Assembly (NCBI GenBank): GCA_023212645.1
Contig: JALBYC010000002.1
Span: 1,020,305 to 1,084,304 of the forward strand
Direction of reading: 5' to 3'
DNA length: 64,000 nucleotides
From: Farysia itapuensis
Lineage: Eukaryota; Basidiomycota; Ustilaginomycetes; Ustilaginales; Ustilaginaceae
Made by a program: the position numbers and the translations under genes. This document shows positions 1 to 8,407 of the stretch, in pieces. How positions within the stretch are numbered: position 1 is the first letter of the stretch; each line of letters starts with the position of its first letter. The notes under the pieces were generated by a model. That model did not search any database. It saw only the letters and a list, made by a program, of their open reading frames with translations, and was not told where the DNA came from.

Positions 1-2689
1 GGCTCAAGATGCCCAGGACGTCGGCCTCTGTCATGTTGGGTCGCATTCGCTCGTTGAAGATCTCGATGGTACGGTGGCCAACGTAGTACTTGGCAGCGAC
101 ACGACCAAGGTCAGTGACCTGTAGATGGCCGGAAACAGCGTCGTAGTCAACCATTTTGGCTTCGACGAGTTTTTTGACGCCCGCGTCGATAAGTTGCTGT
201 CGCTTTGCTCCCAAATGTGGATCCTCCACTACCTCGTCGTACTTCATGCCATACGTCAAGGGTGTTCGCTTCATTCGCGTGAATAGATAAGTGTATCCAA
301 GCCACGAGACTCCGTCGTTGACGCTACCCACGGTTCCTAGTGAAATCTCCGCATTGAGCGAGTCGATGAGACCGCCGATAAATTTGGACTCGATGGGGTG
401 TTGTGAGGTGATGGCGTCGACGTAATGTGTCAGTCGATCCTGGGAGGTGAGAATGTAACCCACACCGAGGTCTTCGTACTGCGGCCGACCGGCTCGACCA
501 AAGATCTGAAGCACGTCAAGGATCGAAAGGTCGATGAATTTGCCGGCCGACGAGTCGTAAACGTCTGTGCCTTTAATGACGACGGCATAGGCGGGTAAAT
601 TGACACCCCAGGCCAACGTGGCCGTGCAGCAGAGAACGCGGGTGACGCCTGCCTCGAACATCCGCTCGCTGAGCGTTCGATCAGTGCGGAGCATACCAGC
701 ATGGTGAATGCCAAATCCATACTCAAACAGCTCCTTGAGCTCGCGATTGCGGCTGGACTGCAGTTCTTTTTGGAAAAATCCTTTGCGCGGATTCTCATCG
801 GCTGCAGACTGGATGACGTCGGCCATGGCCTCGTCGCGGAACATTTCCCGCATCGTCATGGCTGTCTTGACCGTCTCTTTTCGAGCGTGAACAAAGATCA
901 TGACTTGGTGTCCGGCCTCGACGAGACTCGAGACCTTTTCGAAACAGGCCTTGTCCAGATTGGCGCGTGACTGCATTGAGCCCGTCTTGCCCTTGACTCC
1001 GAGAAAATGCTGCTGAAGTGGTACGGGACGAAAGGACGAATCAAAGTAGAACAAGCCCTGGTATCGATTGACGCGCAAAAAATCAGCAACGTCGACATAG
1101 TTGGGCAGTGTTGCAGACAGTCCAACAATGCGGATCAGTGACTGACTGGACTCGACCAGTCTGAGCGTCCGTGCGACAATCGTCTCGATGACGGAACCTC
1201 GTTGGTCGTGAAGCAGATGGACTTCGTCGATGATGAGCAGACGAACCTTGGTGGCCAGCTCGCCTTCGCCGGTCGGCTTGCGTGTCACCACATCCCACTT
1301 TTCCGGCGTTGTGACAATCATTTGGGTCTCTGCGATCTCCTGACGCGTCATCTGCATGTCACCTGTGAGCTCGCGCACTCGGATACCGAGATATGCCAGA
1401 CGCTTGCTAAACTTGCGCACGATCTCGGCAGCGAGCGCCTTCATGGGCGCGACATAGACAATCTTAAAGTCGTTCTTGGCGATGTGGAAACCAGCAGCTC
1501 CCTCGCCAGCGGTAGGCTCGAGGTTGTTTGCATATTGACTGAGTGTGCGCATGACGGTCAACATGGCGACGTCTGTCTTGCCAGCACCGGTAGGAGCACA
1601 GATCAAAAGATTTTCGTTGGTCTTGTAAGCTAATGGATACACGACGCTCTGAAGACGATTGAGGCTTTTGTAACCGGGAAAAGCGCCGCGACAGATGGTG
1701 TCCATTTCAGCAATTGGTATCAGCCTCTCGTTGTTTCGCATTGGTACATTCTTGGGAGGGGGTATGATGACCTCTTCGTAGAAGTCGTGCTCTTCCCGAG
1801 ATGTGCCAAGTGGCAGGGCGAACTTCTGTCCAAAGGCCGACAAGATGTTGCCCTGAGCGCCTGAAGAGAAGACGTGAGGGTATTGAACTTCACTGTTGCC
1901 AGTGGCAGATCCAGTGAACAGAGGCCGATTTTCTGCGTCCAATAGACTTTGTTCACGTAGCTGTTCGAGTTCTTCGGGAGTGTATACGCGGTGCTCGTCA
2001 AGAGACGTTGTCTTTGACCTGTGGGCTTTTCTGAGGTCGTGCCTGAATCGTTTCGTTTGCTGACGCTCTTCCTGTGTCTGGAAGACGACTTGCGATGACG
2101 GCAGATAGGAGCGTGCACCTCGATATGGGGCCTCGTGGGTTTGTGCTGGCTGTACGGGCAAGGTGATTGGGCCATTGTTTGTCGACCGTGCCTTGGGGCT
2201 AGGACTGTGGTGGGACGTAGACTGTATCGCCAGGAGTGCGGACTGAGGATCTGATACAATGCTGCTGACGAGGTCTAGGTGATCGAATCCAAGCGTCTCT
2301 GCGAGATCTGCCGATATCTCTTCCGATGGACGAGATGACGTGAGTGCTGCGATGACGCTCTGTCGGACGCTTTGAGCGAGCTGTTCATCCTGTGTCTGGA
2401 GCTGGGAGAGATGTAGCTCGAGAGGGTGAATAGAGCTTCCAGGAAGAGCGCTATATAAGTCAGGGGCTTCCCTTTGAGATGTTGTAGCGATGTGTTGACG
2501 AAATTGTTGCCATATGTCGTGTGGATCATTCGAAGCTTCTTGCCGAATAAGGGACGAGGATGAAGAGTTCAGAAGAGCTGCGATGGAATCATGCAAGGAG
2601 CTGATCAGCTGTGCGTCCGACTCTAGTAGCTCGTTTGGGACAGGTTTGAGATAGGAGCCGAGGTGCTGGTCCAACGCCGACCCAACCAT
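1..2689 (-). CDS. SLH1: SLH1/ASCC3-type RNA helicase, N-terminal part (truncated by window edge)
   Basis: Ski2-like superfamily 2 helicase of the ribosome-quality-control trigger complex, which splits collided ribosomes in the cytoplasm. A single open frame of 896 codons runs from the ATG at 2689 off the left edge, with no stop. After about 270 poorly conserved residues come the linker (YEEVIIPPPKNVPM), Walker A APTGAGKT near residues 365-372, the LTGDMQ and TTPEKWD motifs, the DEVHLLHD box near 487, SATLPNY, a CTATLAWGVN motif and the QIFGRAGRPQ motif, then the start of the first winged helix. This is cassette 1 of a two-cassette protein; cassette 2 and both Sec63 regions lie outside. Brr2 has the same helicase motifs, but the shorter N-terminus and linker wording fit Slh1/ASCC3 better. 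Shares its upstream region with the divergent homeodomain gene. Confidence 0.93.
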   Translation of the reverse strand, partial: MVGSALDQHLGSYLKPVPNELLESDAQLISSLHDSIAALLNSSSSSLIRQEASNDPHDIWQQFRQHIATTSQREAPDLYSALPGSSIHPLELHLSQLQTQDEQLAQSVRQSVIAALTSSRPSEEISADLAETLGFDHLDLVSSIVSDPQSALLAIQSTSHHSPSPKARSTNNGPITLPVQPAQTHEAPYRGARSYLPSSQVVFQTQEERQQTKRFRHDLRKAHRSKTTSLDEHRVYTPEELEQLREQSLLDAENRPLFTGSATGNSEVQYPHVFSSGAQGNILSAFGQKFALPLGTSREEHDFYEEVIIPPPKNVPMRNNERLIPIAEMDTICRGAFPGYKSLNRLQSVVYPLAYKTNENLLICAPTGAGKTDVAMLTVMRTLSQYANNLEPTAGEGAAGFHIAKNDFKIVYVAPMKALAAEIVRKFSKRLAYLGIRVRELTGDMQMTRQEIAETQMIVTTPEKWDVVTRKPTGEGELATKVRLLIIDEVHLLHDQRGSVIETIVARTLRLVESSQSLIRIVGLSATLPNYVDVADFLRVNRYQGLFYFDSSFRPVPLQQHFLGVKGKTGSMQSRANLDKACFEKVSSLVEAGHQVMIFVHARKETVKTAMTMREMFRDEAMADVIQSAADENPRKGFFQKELQSSRNRELKELFEYGFGIHHAGMLRTDRTLSERMFEAGVTRVLCCTATLAWGVNLPAYAVVIKGTDVYDSSAGKFIDLSILDVLQIFGRAGRPQYEDLGVGYILTSQDRLTHYVDAITSQHPIESKFIGGLIDSLNAEISLGTVGSVNDGVSWLGYTYLFTRMKRTPLTYGMKYDEVVEDPHLGAKRQQLIDAGVKKLVEAKMVDYDAVSGHLQVTDLGRVAAKYYVGHRTIEIFNERMRPNMTEADVLGILS

Positions 2690-3452
2690 GATTTGCGTTA
2701 GGCAGTGATGAAGGATGAATGTGCTCAGTTCTTCTCGCACATGCCTCCACTCCGACTCCCGAGGATGCTGCTGCTTGCTGCCAAATTATTCTGCCTGGAT
2801 TTATTCACGTATTTCTTGGCCCTTGATTTTCTACCTTTGTCGGTCGCCCATTTTGTCCGGAGAAAAGCAAAAAAAAAACAGTCTCTCACGTGACGCGACT
2901 TGACACGAACGCGTGGTATAATTTACACGAGTCCACTTTACGACAGCGAACCAATTTGCAAAGCAGAGACCAATCAATCGAGCACGAAACATCAAGGCCG
3001 AGAAGATTGTCAATGCTCCGTGCAGACCAGCGCGACGAGCGTGACACAGTTTCCCTTTTCCCAAACGCACACACAATGACAATTCCCTCGCTGTGAACAT
3101 AACGCGATGAGTAGCTCCGTACGCACGACCAAAAACGCGAAGGCAATGCAATACGTAGGACAGGGCAGGCGTCACAAGGGTAGGACGAAGGGTGTGAGTG
3201 TGTGTTGGGTCACGAAGGCGTCACGAAGAATGCGAGCAGATTGAAATGCAGATACAAGTTTTCGCGGTTGAGTTTGTATGCAACGACACGGTTTGCAATT
3301 GTAACACTTGCGGCGTGAATTACAATTGGGATTGGGTGCCGTGAGCGTGCCTCCTTCTGCTCACCTGTCAAGAGCGCTTAAGAAGGGCCCTTTCCTCTCG
3401 CCCTTTCACCTACCTCGCTGGATACGCTGCAGATCTCCAACCCCCCTTCCAC
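2690..3452. promoter_or_regulatory. Divergent intergenic region, SLH1 / homeodomain gene
   Basis: 763 bp between two divergent start codons, so both promoters must lie here. It includes an A-rich run near 2870-2880 and pyrimidine-rich stretches before 3450. Small open frames on both strands have no recognisable product. No tRNA or repeat seen. Confidence 0.6.
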
Positions 3453-6400
3453 ATGCAGGTTCACGTCGCCTCTCCCGGTGTTGGCGCCGTGCTCACCGCT
3501 GCATCGCCCGTGGTGCTCAACAGGAGCAGTCCTGCCGCCGCGTCAGTCGACAGCTTCTCGTCCTACATCCATAGGGACGCGCCTGGCTTTAACCACCGCT
3601 CGAGCTCGCCTCGTCTCGAAGACCAGCTTCGTGACCGCTCCGATCCCGCTTCACAGCCTTCCCGGACCGAAAGCCCTCAGCCGCGTCTCGTCGTCGCCAG
3701 CCCCACGGTCTCGTCGCGCGAACCCTTCCGTCCCTTATGGACTCAGGAACAGCACGTAGTTCGACATCACGCTCTGCATCCACAACACGTAGCCATGACG
3801 CACGCACCTGCCATCGACGTCCAGAGACTGTCCTCGTCCAACCTCGCCGAGAAGGACGAGCAGGATCGTCAACTCAGCCTCGAACGCGACCCTCACCCGT
3901 CCCAGCTCTCCTACACCACCCCGTCTATGGCTGCCGATGACTCTTTCGAGACCAACGGAAGCATCATGGGTGAAGACTCGAAAGGCGAGGTCCGCAGACG
4001 GAGACGTACAAGACCCAACGAAGCCAACTTGCTCGTCGAGGCCTATCACGACAATGCCTTTCCCGATCACGAGACACGACTCGCGCTCGCCAACCAGGTC
4101 GGCATGTCGGTACGTGCCGTCTCTGTCTGGTTCCAGAACCGGCGACAGGCGGAAAAGAAGCGCTCGGGTCGATACAGCGGCGCCGGCATCAAGCAGGACA
4201 ACGACACTCCCTCTCTCGAGGAAAATCTCAGTCAGCCATCCAGTCAGACTGCTCTCGAGCAGCCAACACAGCGGACGCCCCTTGGCAATGCCACCGCAAA
4301 CGGCGTGCCCACAACGACGCGCGCCGAAGAACCCGTTACCGATTTCACTGTCCACAACAAGGAGAACATTCCACCTGGCCTCGTGTCGTGCCCCGTGACC
4401 CAGACTCCGGTGAAGGAACATATTGCCAAGCTGAAGCGAACCTCGTCCTTTGCTAAAGACAGCGCTGCGCTCGCGACGAAGCCGTCTGTCGCGATGCCAC
4501 GATCGACATCACGCGATTTGCGCGCCCTGGTCGGTCCGGAAGGCGCCGGACTCGACGTTTTGACCCTCCCTGCACAGACACCCGCACCTGCAATGGCTGC
4601 CAAGTCTTCCATGACACGACATCGGTCCACTCCGCGTGTCTCGCTCGATCAGCTTCTAGGCACCCGGACAGACAGCATGCGCAGGGCCAACACCGCGCGG
4701 GAACCGCTCAAATCGAGTGACATCGAGCAAGACGACCTCGACACGATCCTGCCACCGCGAAAAATCCTCGCGCGCGCGTCTAGCATGAGCCTCTTGACCA
4801 CCGCAGGCGGTCGTGCAAGCCTCGGTAATTTCACAGCTCCCGCCCAGACTGCGTCGTCTGCTCCCACCGTGGCGACAGAGGACGACACGCGCTCTTCCCT
4901 CAACTCGCGCCTCCCTCCCGTCCTGACTGCCGCGCTGCAAAAGCAAGGCATCATTGGCATCGTCAACACAGATGTACCCCGAACCGGCGAGACTCGAAAG
5001 GTGTTGCTCGAGAAAATGCCGGACAGCAGTGTGTCGAGCAGCGATTTTGACATGTCGCCCGCGCAAGAAGACGAACGGGTCGAGTGTGAAGAGGACGAAG
5101 AGCGCACGTTGAAGATGATTGCGCAGCGACGTGCGGCCAAAGCACACGCTGCACAGATGCAGGCACACAAGCAGCACGTTCGCAACGACGAGGCGGAACG
5201 CAGCGCGACTGAAGCACGACAGGCGCTCACCCAAGCGCGAATGAGCCAACCAGCCGCGCCACCCGCACACAACCGTGGACCTACGGTCGTCGGACTGAGC
5301 AAAGGTCCGAGTCTGGACTGGGCCGCTGGACGCGATCGCGCCCACACCACTGCCATGCCACACAGTGTAGCCGGTACACCCTTCTCGCGTAGCGTCAGTG
5401 CCTCGCAGCTGTCGCAGCACGAAAACATGCGCGCGCCCGAGCTCGTCGCCTCTCTCAACGGCAAGCGCTCCTCAGCCCCCTTGCGATCCGTATCGGCCAC
5501 CGACTTGACAAAGCGTCTGCAAGAAGCGCGTAAAAAGGGTCCCTCGAACAGCGCAGGTCGCAAACGACCGGCCAAAGTCATGCAAGCCGTCAACGACGAG
5601 AACGTCGCACCGCACCAGCATCTGGCTCAAGAAAGTCCAAAGCGGAGAAAGCAACTGCAAGTGGTGGAGCGTGTCAACGCTGGCGGCGTGATGACCGGCA
5701 GTGGTGATCTGTGGCTGACGGACGCAGGTCAGATGCGAGCTCCTCGATCTGATTCGTCGCCGATGCTGTCAGGTCGACCTTTGATGCCGCACCCTTCGTA
5801 TCCATCCGACAGTGGGCCACGCTTCTCGTCGGGTATGCCCTCAACGCCTTCGTCAGCGGCGCTCTACACTTCTAGTCTGCCTTTGCAGCAGTTGACTTCC
5901 CGTTCCGATCGGTACCGAGCGATCGGAGCCAGTCCGGCAGGATCGTTGGGACGCTCCATCTCAGCCAACTACCATCTCGGACGCGGTCTGCCTCATAGTC
6001 GCGAATCGAGCGCACGCGAACAGCAGGGTCGCACTTGGGACGCCGTCCGTCCTGCCTCGCACGACTTTTCCGCAAACAGCAGAAGCGTGCTCGAAGATAC
6101 GTGGGCTGTGCCGACGTCTTTCTCCCAGCCGCTTTCTATGACGGCTTCGACGCCATCACGCGTGCTGGCAGCCGATCGATCCACGATTGCGTCCACCCCA
6201 CGCAGCAGCAGCAACGCCAGCAGAGTCCATGCATCCTCGCCCTTTCCGCACGACGATAGCGGCTTCTTTGGCGACAGCTTCAGCGAGGATGAAGACCACG
6301 ACGCGCTTGCTGCTCGCAAACACAGTCTGACAGCCGCTGGATCCATCTCCCCCCGTAAGGCCTCGTTGCGATCCAACGCCTTACCCCACACAGGTTCTCG

Positions 6401-6482
6401 CGAAGGCGACGACCACCACGCCGCTCAGCTCCTGCTTGGACTCGGCAAATCTGTTGGCTCCCGTGAAGGATCCAGCCAGTAA
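3453..6482 (+). CDS. Homeodomain transcription factor, long disordered C-terminus, KEN box
   Basis: 1009-residue protein with one recognisable domain, a homeodomain at about residues 181-238. It starts with an Arg-rich arm (RRRRRTRP) and has the recognition-helix signature VWFQNRR with W226, N229 and R231. It is a typical (not TALE) homeodomain, so a sequence-specific nuclear DNA-binding protein is expected. The rest is Ser/Pro/Gln/Ala-rich and probably disordered. A KEN motif (303-305, context HNKENIPPG) is a classical APC/C-Cdh1 degron and suggests cell-cycle turnover, as for the yeast Yox1/Yhp1 repressors; this orthology is not proven. Acidic patches occur near 545-560 and close to the C-terminus (SEDEDHD). 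The ATG at 3453 is the first in frame. No introns are needed. It could also be one of the smut developmental homeodomain factors. Confidence 0.9.
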   Translation: MQVHVASPGVGAVLTAASPVVLNRSSPAAASVDSFSSYIHRDAPGFNHRSSSPRLEDQLRDRSDPASQPSRTESPQPRLVVASPTVSSREPFRPLWTQEQHVVRHHALHPQHVAMTHAPAIDVQRLSSSNLAEKDEQDRQLSLERDPHPSQLSYTTPSMAADDSFETNGSIMGEDSKGEVRRRRRTRPNEANLLVEAYHDNAFPDHETRLALANQVGMSVRAVSVWFQNRRQAEKKRSGRYSGAGIKQDNDTPSLEENLSQPSSQTALEQPTQRTPLGNATANGVPTTTRAEEPVTDFTVHNKENIPPGLVSCPVTQTPVKEHIAKLKRTSSFAKDSAALATKPSVAMPRSTSRDLRALVGPEGAGLDVLTLPAQTPAPAMAAKSSMTRHRSTPRVSLDQLLGTRTDSMRRANTAREPLKSSDIEQDDLDTILPPRKILARASSMSLLTTAGGRASLGNFTAPAQTASSAPTVATEDDTRSSLNSRLPPVLTAALQKQGIIGIVNTDVPRTGETRKVLLEKMPDSSVSSSDFDMSPAQEDERVECEEDEERTLKMIAQRRAAKAHAAQMQAHKQHVRNDEAERSATEARQALTQARMSQPAAPPAHNRGPTVVGLSKGPSLDWAAGRDRAHTTAMPHSVAGTPFSRSVSASQLSQHENMRAPELVASLNGKRSSAPLRSVSATDLTKRLQEARKKGPSNSAGRKRPAKVMQAVNDENVAPHQHLAQESPKRRKQLQVVERVNAGGVMTGSGDLWLTDAGQMRAPRSDSSPMLSGRPLMPHPSYPSDSGPRFSSGMPSTPSSAALYTSSLPLQQLTSRSDRYRAIGASPAGSLGRSISANYHLGRGLPHSRESSAREQQGRTWDAVRPASHDFSANSRSVLEDTWAVPTSFSQPLSMTASTPSRVLAADRSTIASTPRSSSNASRVHASSPFPHDDSGFFGDSFSEDEDHDALAARKHSLTAAGSISPRKASLRSNALPHTGSREGDDHHAAQLLLGLGKSVGSREGSSQ

Positions 6483-6733
6483 AACTTCTTTTTTTCTCCC
6501 AACCCTGCCGACGGAAAGCCTGGCACTCATTCCCTTCTCTCTAACGCGCGCTGTTTATCTCTTGTATACATATGGAAAAAAGAAACCCTTCTCTCAAATT
6601 TGTTTGACTTTGTCTCGAGTCGGCTGGCTTTTGATATGCAGCTTGATTGATGTATTATGGTCACAGAGCGGGGGTATACGGGTGCATGATTACTGTAGGA
6701 ACAGTCGGAAGGTCAGCAACGACCTTCTAGACA
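6483..6733. other. Convergent 3' region, homeodomain gene / glutaminyl cyclase
   Basis: 251 bp between two stop codons; T-rich after 6485. If the last intron proposed for the cyclase gene is real, its final exon would extend into this stretch. Confidence 0.5.
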
Positions 6734-8128
6734 TCACGCGTTGAGATGCTCGTACAGAAGGGGGGGGGGGGGGCGCGGGTCGAGACTTACGAGCTCGATC
6801 TTACGCCGCGCTTCTACGACACGGCTGGGAGATGCAGCGTGTTCTGCAAGCTTACTTACAGAGCTGTTTTGAGGGGGTTCGCGCCGCTTTGCAGCAGCAG
6901 CTGGCATGTCTAGACCGAGGTATTCGGCGACGGTGAGACGGAGAATCATGCACCAGGCATGCATAGTTGGGTAGTCCAACGCTGTCACATCGTCCGACAT
7001 ACGATGCCACACGGACGGGAATGGGCTCGGAATGACGTGCAAGATTGGCACGCCGGCGTGGAGAAACGGCAAATGATCATCCTCTACACCCCCCCAAGCC
7101 TTGTGCTGTGAGAAAAAGGAGCGATGAGCTGCACTTCCACCTACAGAGGCCGGGAAGAGCTTGTTTGCTTCGCGCAGACGCTTTTCTGAATCCATCATGG
7201 CCTGGTGCAGCCAGCTTGTGCTTTCAAAGTACGAGGGTACGCTTGGATTTGGCGCTCCGAGGAGGTCGAGCAGGACCATGTGCTCGATTGTGTTCATGTG
7301 CTTGACGGGGGAGTAAGAGCTTCGGTATCGTCGCGGTTCCAGATTGGCAACTTCGCCCCTCGCGACTACAGGCTGATATTGTGATGCGTCCCAAAAGGTA
7401 GTGCTCCACTGACTTGCGAGCTCTCTAGAACCGTAAATGGAGTCCGTGTGTGTCCATGTCTGGTACGCCTCTTCGCCATCAAAAAAGATGATCTGCAGTG
7501 TTGTTTCTTGAGAGACAGAGGGCGAGGAGTTGGACTCTGCATGCATTTTTTGGTCTCGTGCCTCTAACGCATCGTCCAGTGCAACGGCAAGGTCAGCCAT
7601 CATGGCACAGGGAGCTGCACTGTCTGTCGCCCCGACAAACCCACTCATCCCTGAGCTCGCGGAAAAGTACTTGGAGTCGTAGTGTGCCGACACGACAAAC
7701 TTGCGTGGCGCCGCTGGGTTCTTAGTAAAGATCAGATTGGTCATGGTTTTGGGCCCTTCAGGCGTGCTTGCTATGAATGTGTGCTTGTCCGTATGCCAGC
7801 CGGACTTGGTTTTTGATCTGCCCAGCTCGTTCTGAAACACGTTCAGGATATCTTGCTGCACTTTGCGGCTGTTTTCGGTATCGGGAGGCCGTGGTATTAA
7901 TATGCGTGAGAGGAGAGAGGAGCTGTTGTGAACGTCCAAGTACCTTGCAGGGTCAGACACGCTAGCGATGGCGTCGATGGACGCAGACGACAGCCGGCCA
8001 TAGTCTCGTTTGGTGCTTCGAACAGCATGTGCATCGCACACGACTGACAATGCAGCCAAAGATATGGCGACAATGAGAACAGAAAAGAAGCGCACCACGC
8101 CCTTCCGCCGCAAAGAGGTCGTCTTCAT
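6734..8128 (-). CDS. Glutaminyl-peptide cyclotransferase (M28-type glutaminyl cyclase)
   Basis: 464-residue secretory-pathway enzyme that converts N-terminal Gln or Glu of peptides to pyroglutamate. The ATG at 8128 gives an N-terminal signal or anchor (hydrophobic residues about 13-30); the longer frame begins at a GTG. Family motifs are intact: HYDSKYF (149-155), ATDSAAPC with zinc ligand D169, FFDGEEA with catalytic E219 and zinc ligand E220, LDLLGAPNP with D288, WGGVEDDHLPF, and SPFPSVWH with zinc ligand H375. The domain ends near residue 400 (VAEYLGL). The last ~65 residues are not conserved and include a proline run encoded by a 14-bp C homopolymer. A GTAAGT lies just before that run, so the true C-terminus may be spliced differently. 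Divergent from NPR2, with 279 bp between the starts. Confidence 0.9.
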   Translation of the reverse strand: MKTTSLRRKGVVRFFSVLIVAISLAALSVVCDAHAVRSTKRDYGRLSSASIDAIASVSDPARYLDVHNSSSLLSRILIPRPPDTENSRKVQQDILNVFQNELGRSKTKSGWHTDKHTFIASTPEGPKTMTNLIFTKNPAAPRKFVVSAHYDSKYFSASSGMSGFVGATDSAAPCAMMADLAVALDDALEARDQKMHAESNSSPSVSQETTLQIIFFDGEEAYQTWTHTDSIYGSRELASQWSTTFWDASQYQPVVARGEVANLEPRRYRSSYSPVKHMNTIEHMVLLDLLGAPNPSVPSYFESTSWLHQAMMDSEKRLREANKLFPASVGGSAAHRSFFSQHKAWGGVEDDHLPFLHAGVPILHVIPSPFPSVWHRMSDDVTALDYPTMHAWCMILRLTVAEYLGLDMPAAAAKRREPPQNSSVSKLAEHAASPSRVVEARRKIELVSLDPRPPPPLLYEHLNA

Positions 8129-8407
8129 CCTTTCTGACACACTGCCTTGCGTTTGCTGTACAAGGCAGGAGGATGGAAACGCTGTTCTCTGTGCCAAGAA
8201 AGGTTGAGCGGTCCGAGACACTCTGACTTGTCAGGCACAACTCCGCTTCCCGAGAAATACTTCGACAGCCTTCAATCGGGGGCCATCGGGCATCAGAAAC
8301 TGTCAAATCGAGATGTCATTGTTGCGACCAACCATCAAGCTATCACTGACAGGCAGCAAACATGGAGCAGAGGGGCAGAAGAGCGTAGTAGCACAAGACA
8401 TCTGGTC

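Noticed and set aside
3735..4630. Long antisense frames inside the homeodomain gene
   Set aside because: Shadows of a GC-biased coding strand; no domain content.
8147..8407. Upstream extension of the NPR2 frame
   Set aside because: It begins with TTG, overlaps the divergent glutaminyl cyclase start and is not conserved-looking; the family N-terminus begins at the ATG at 8408.
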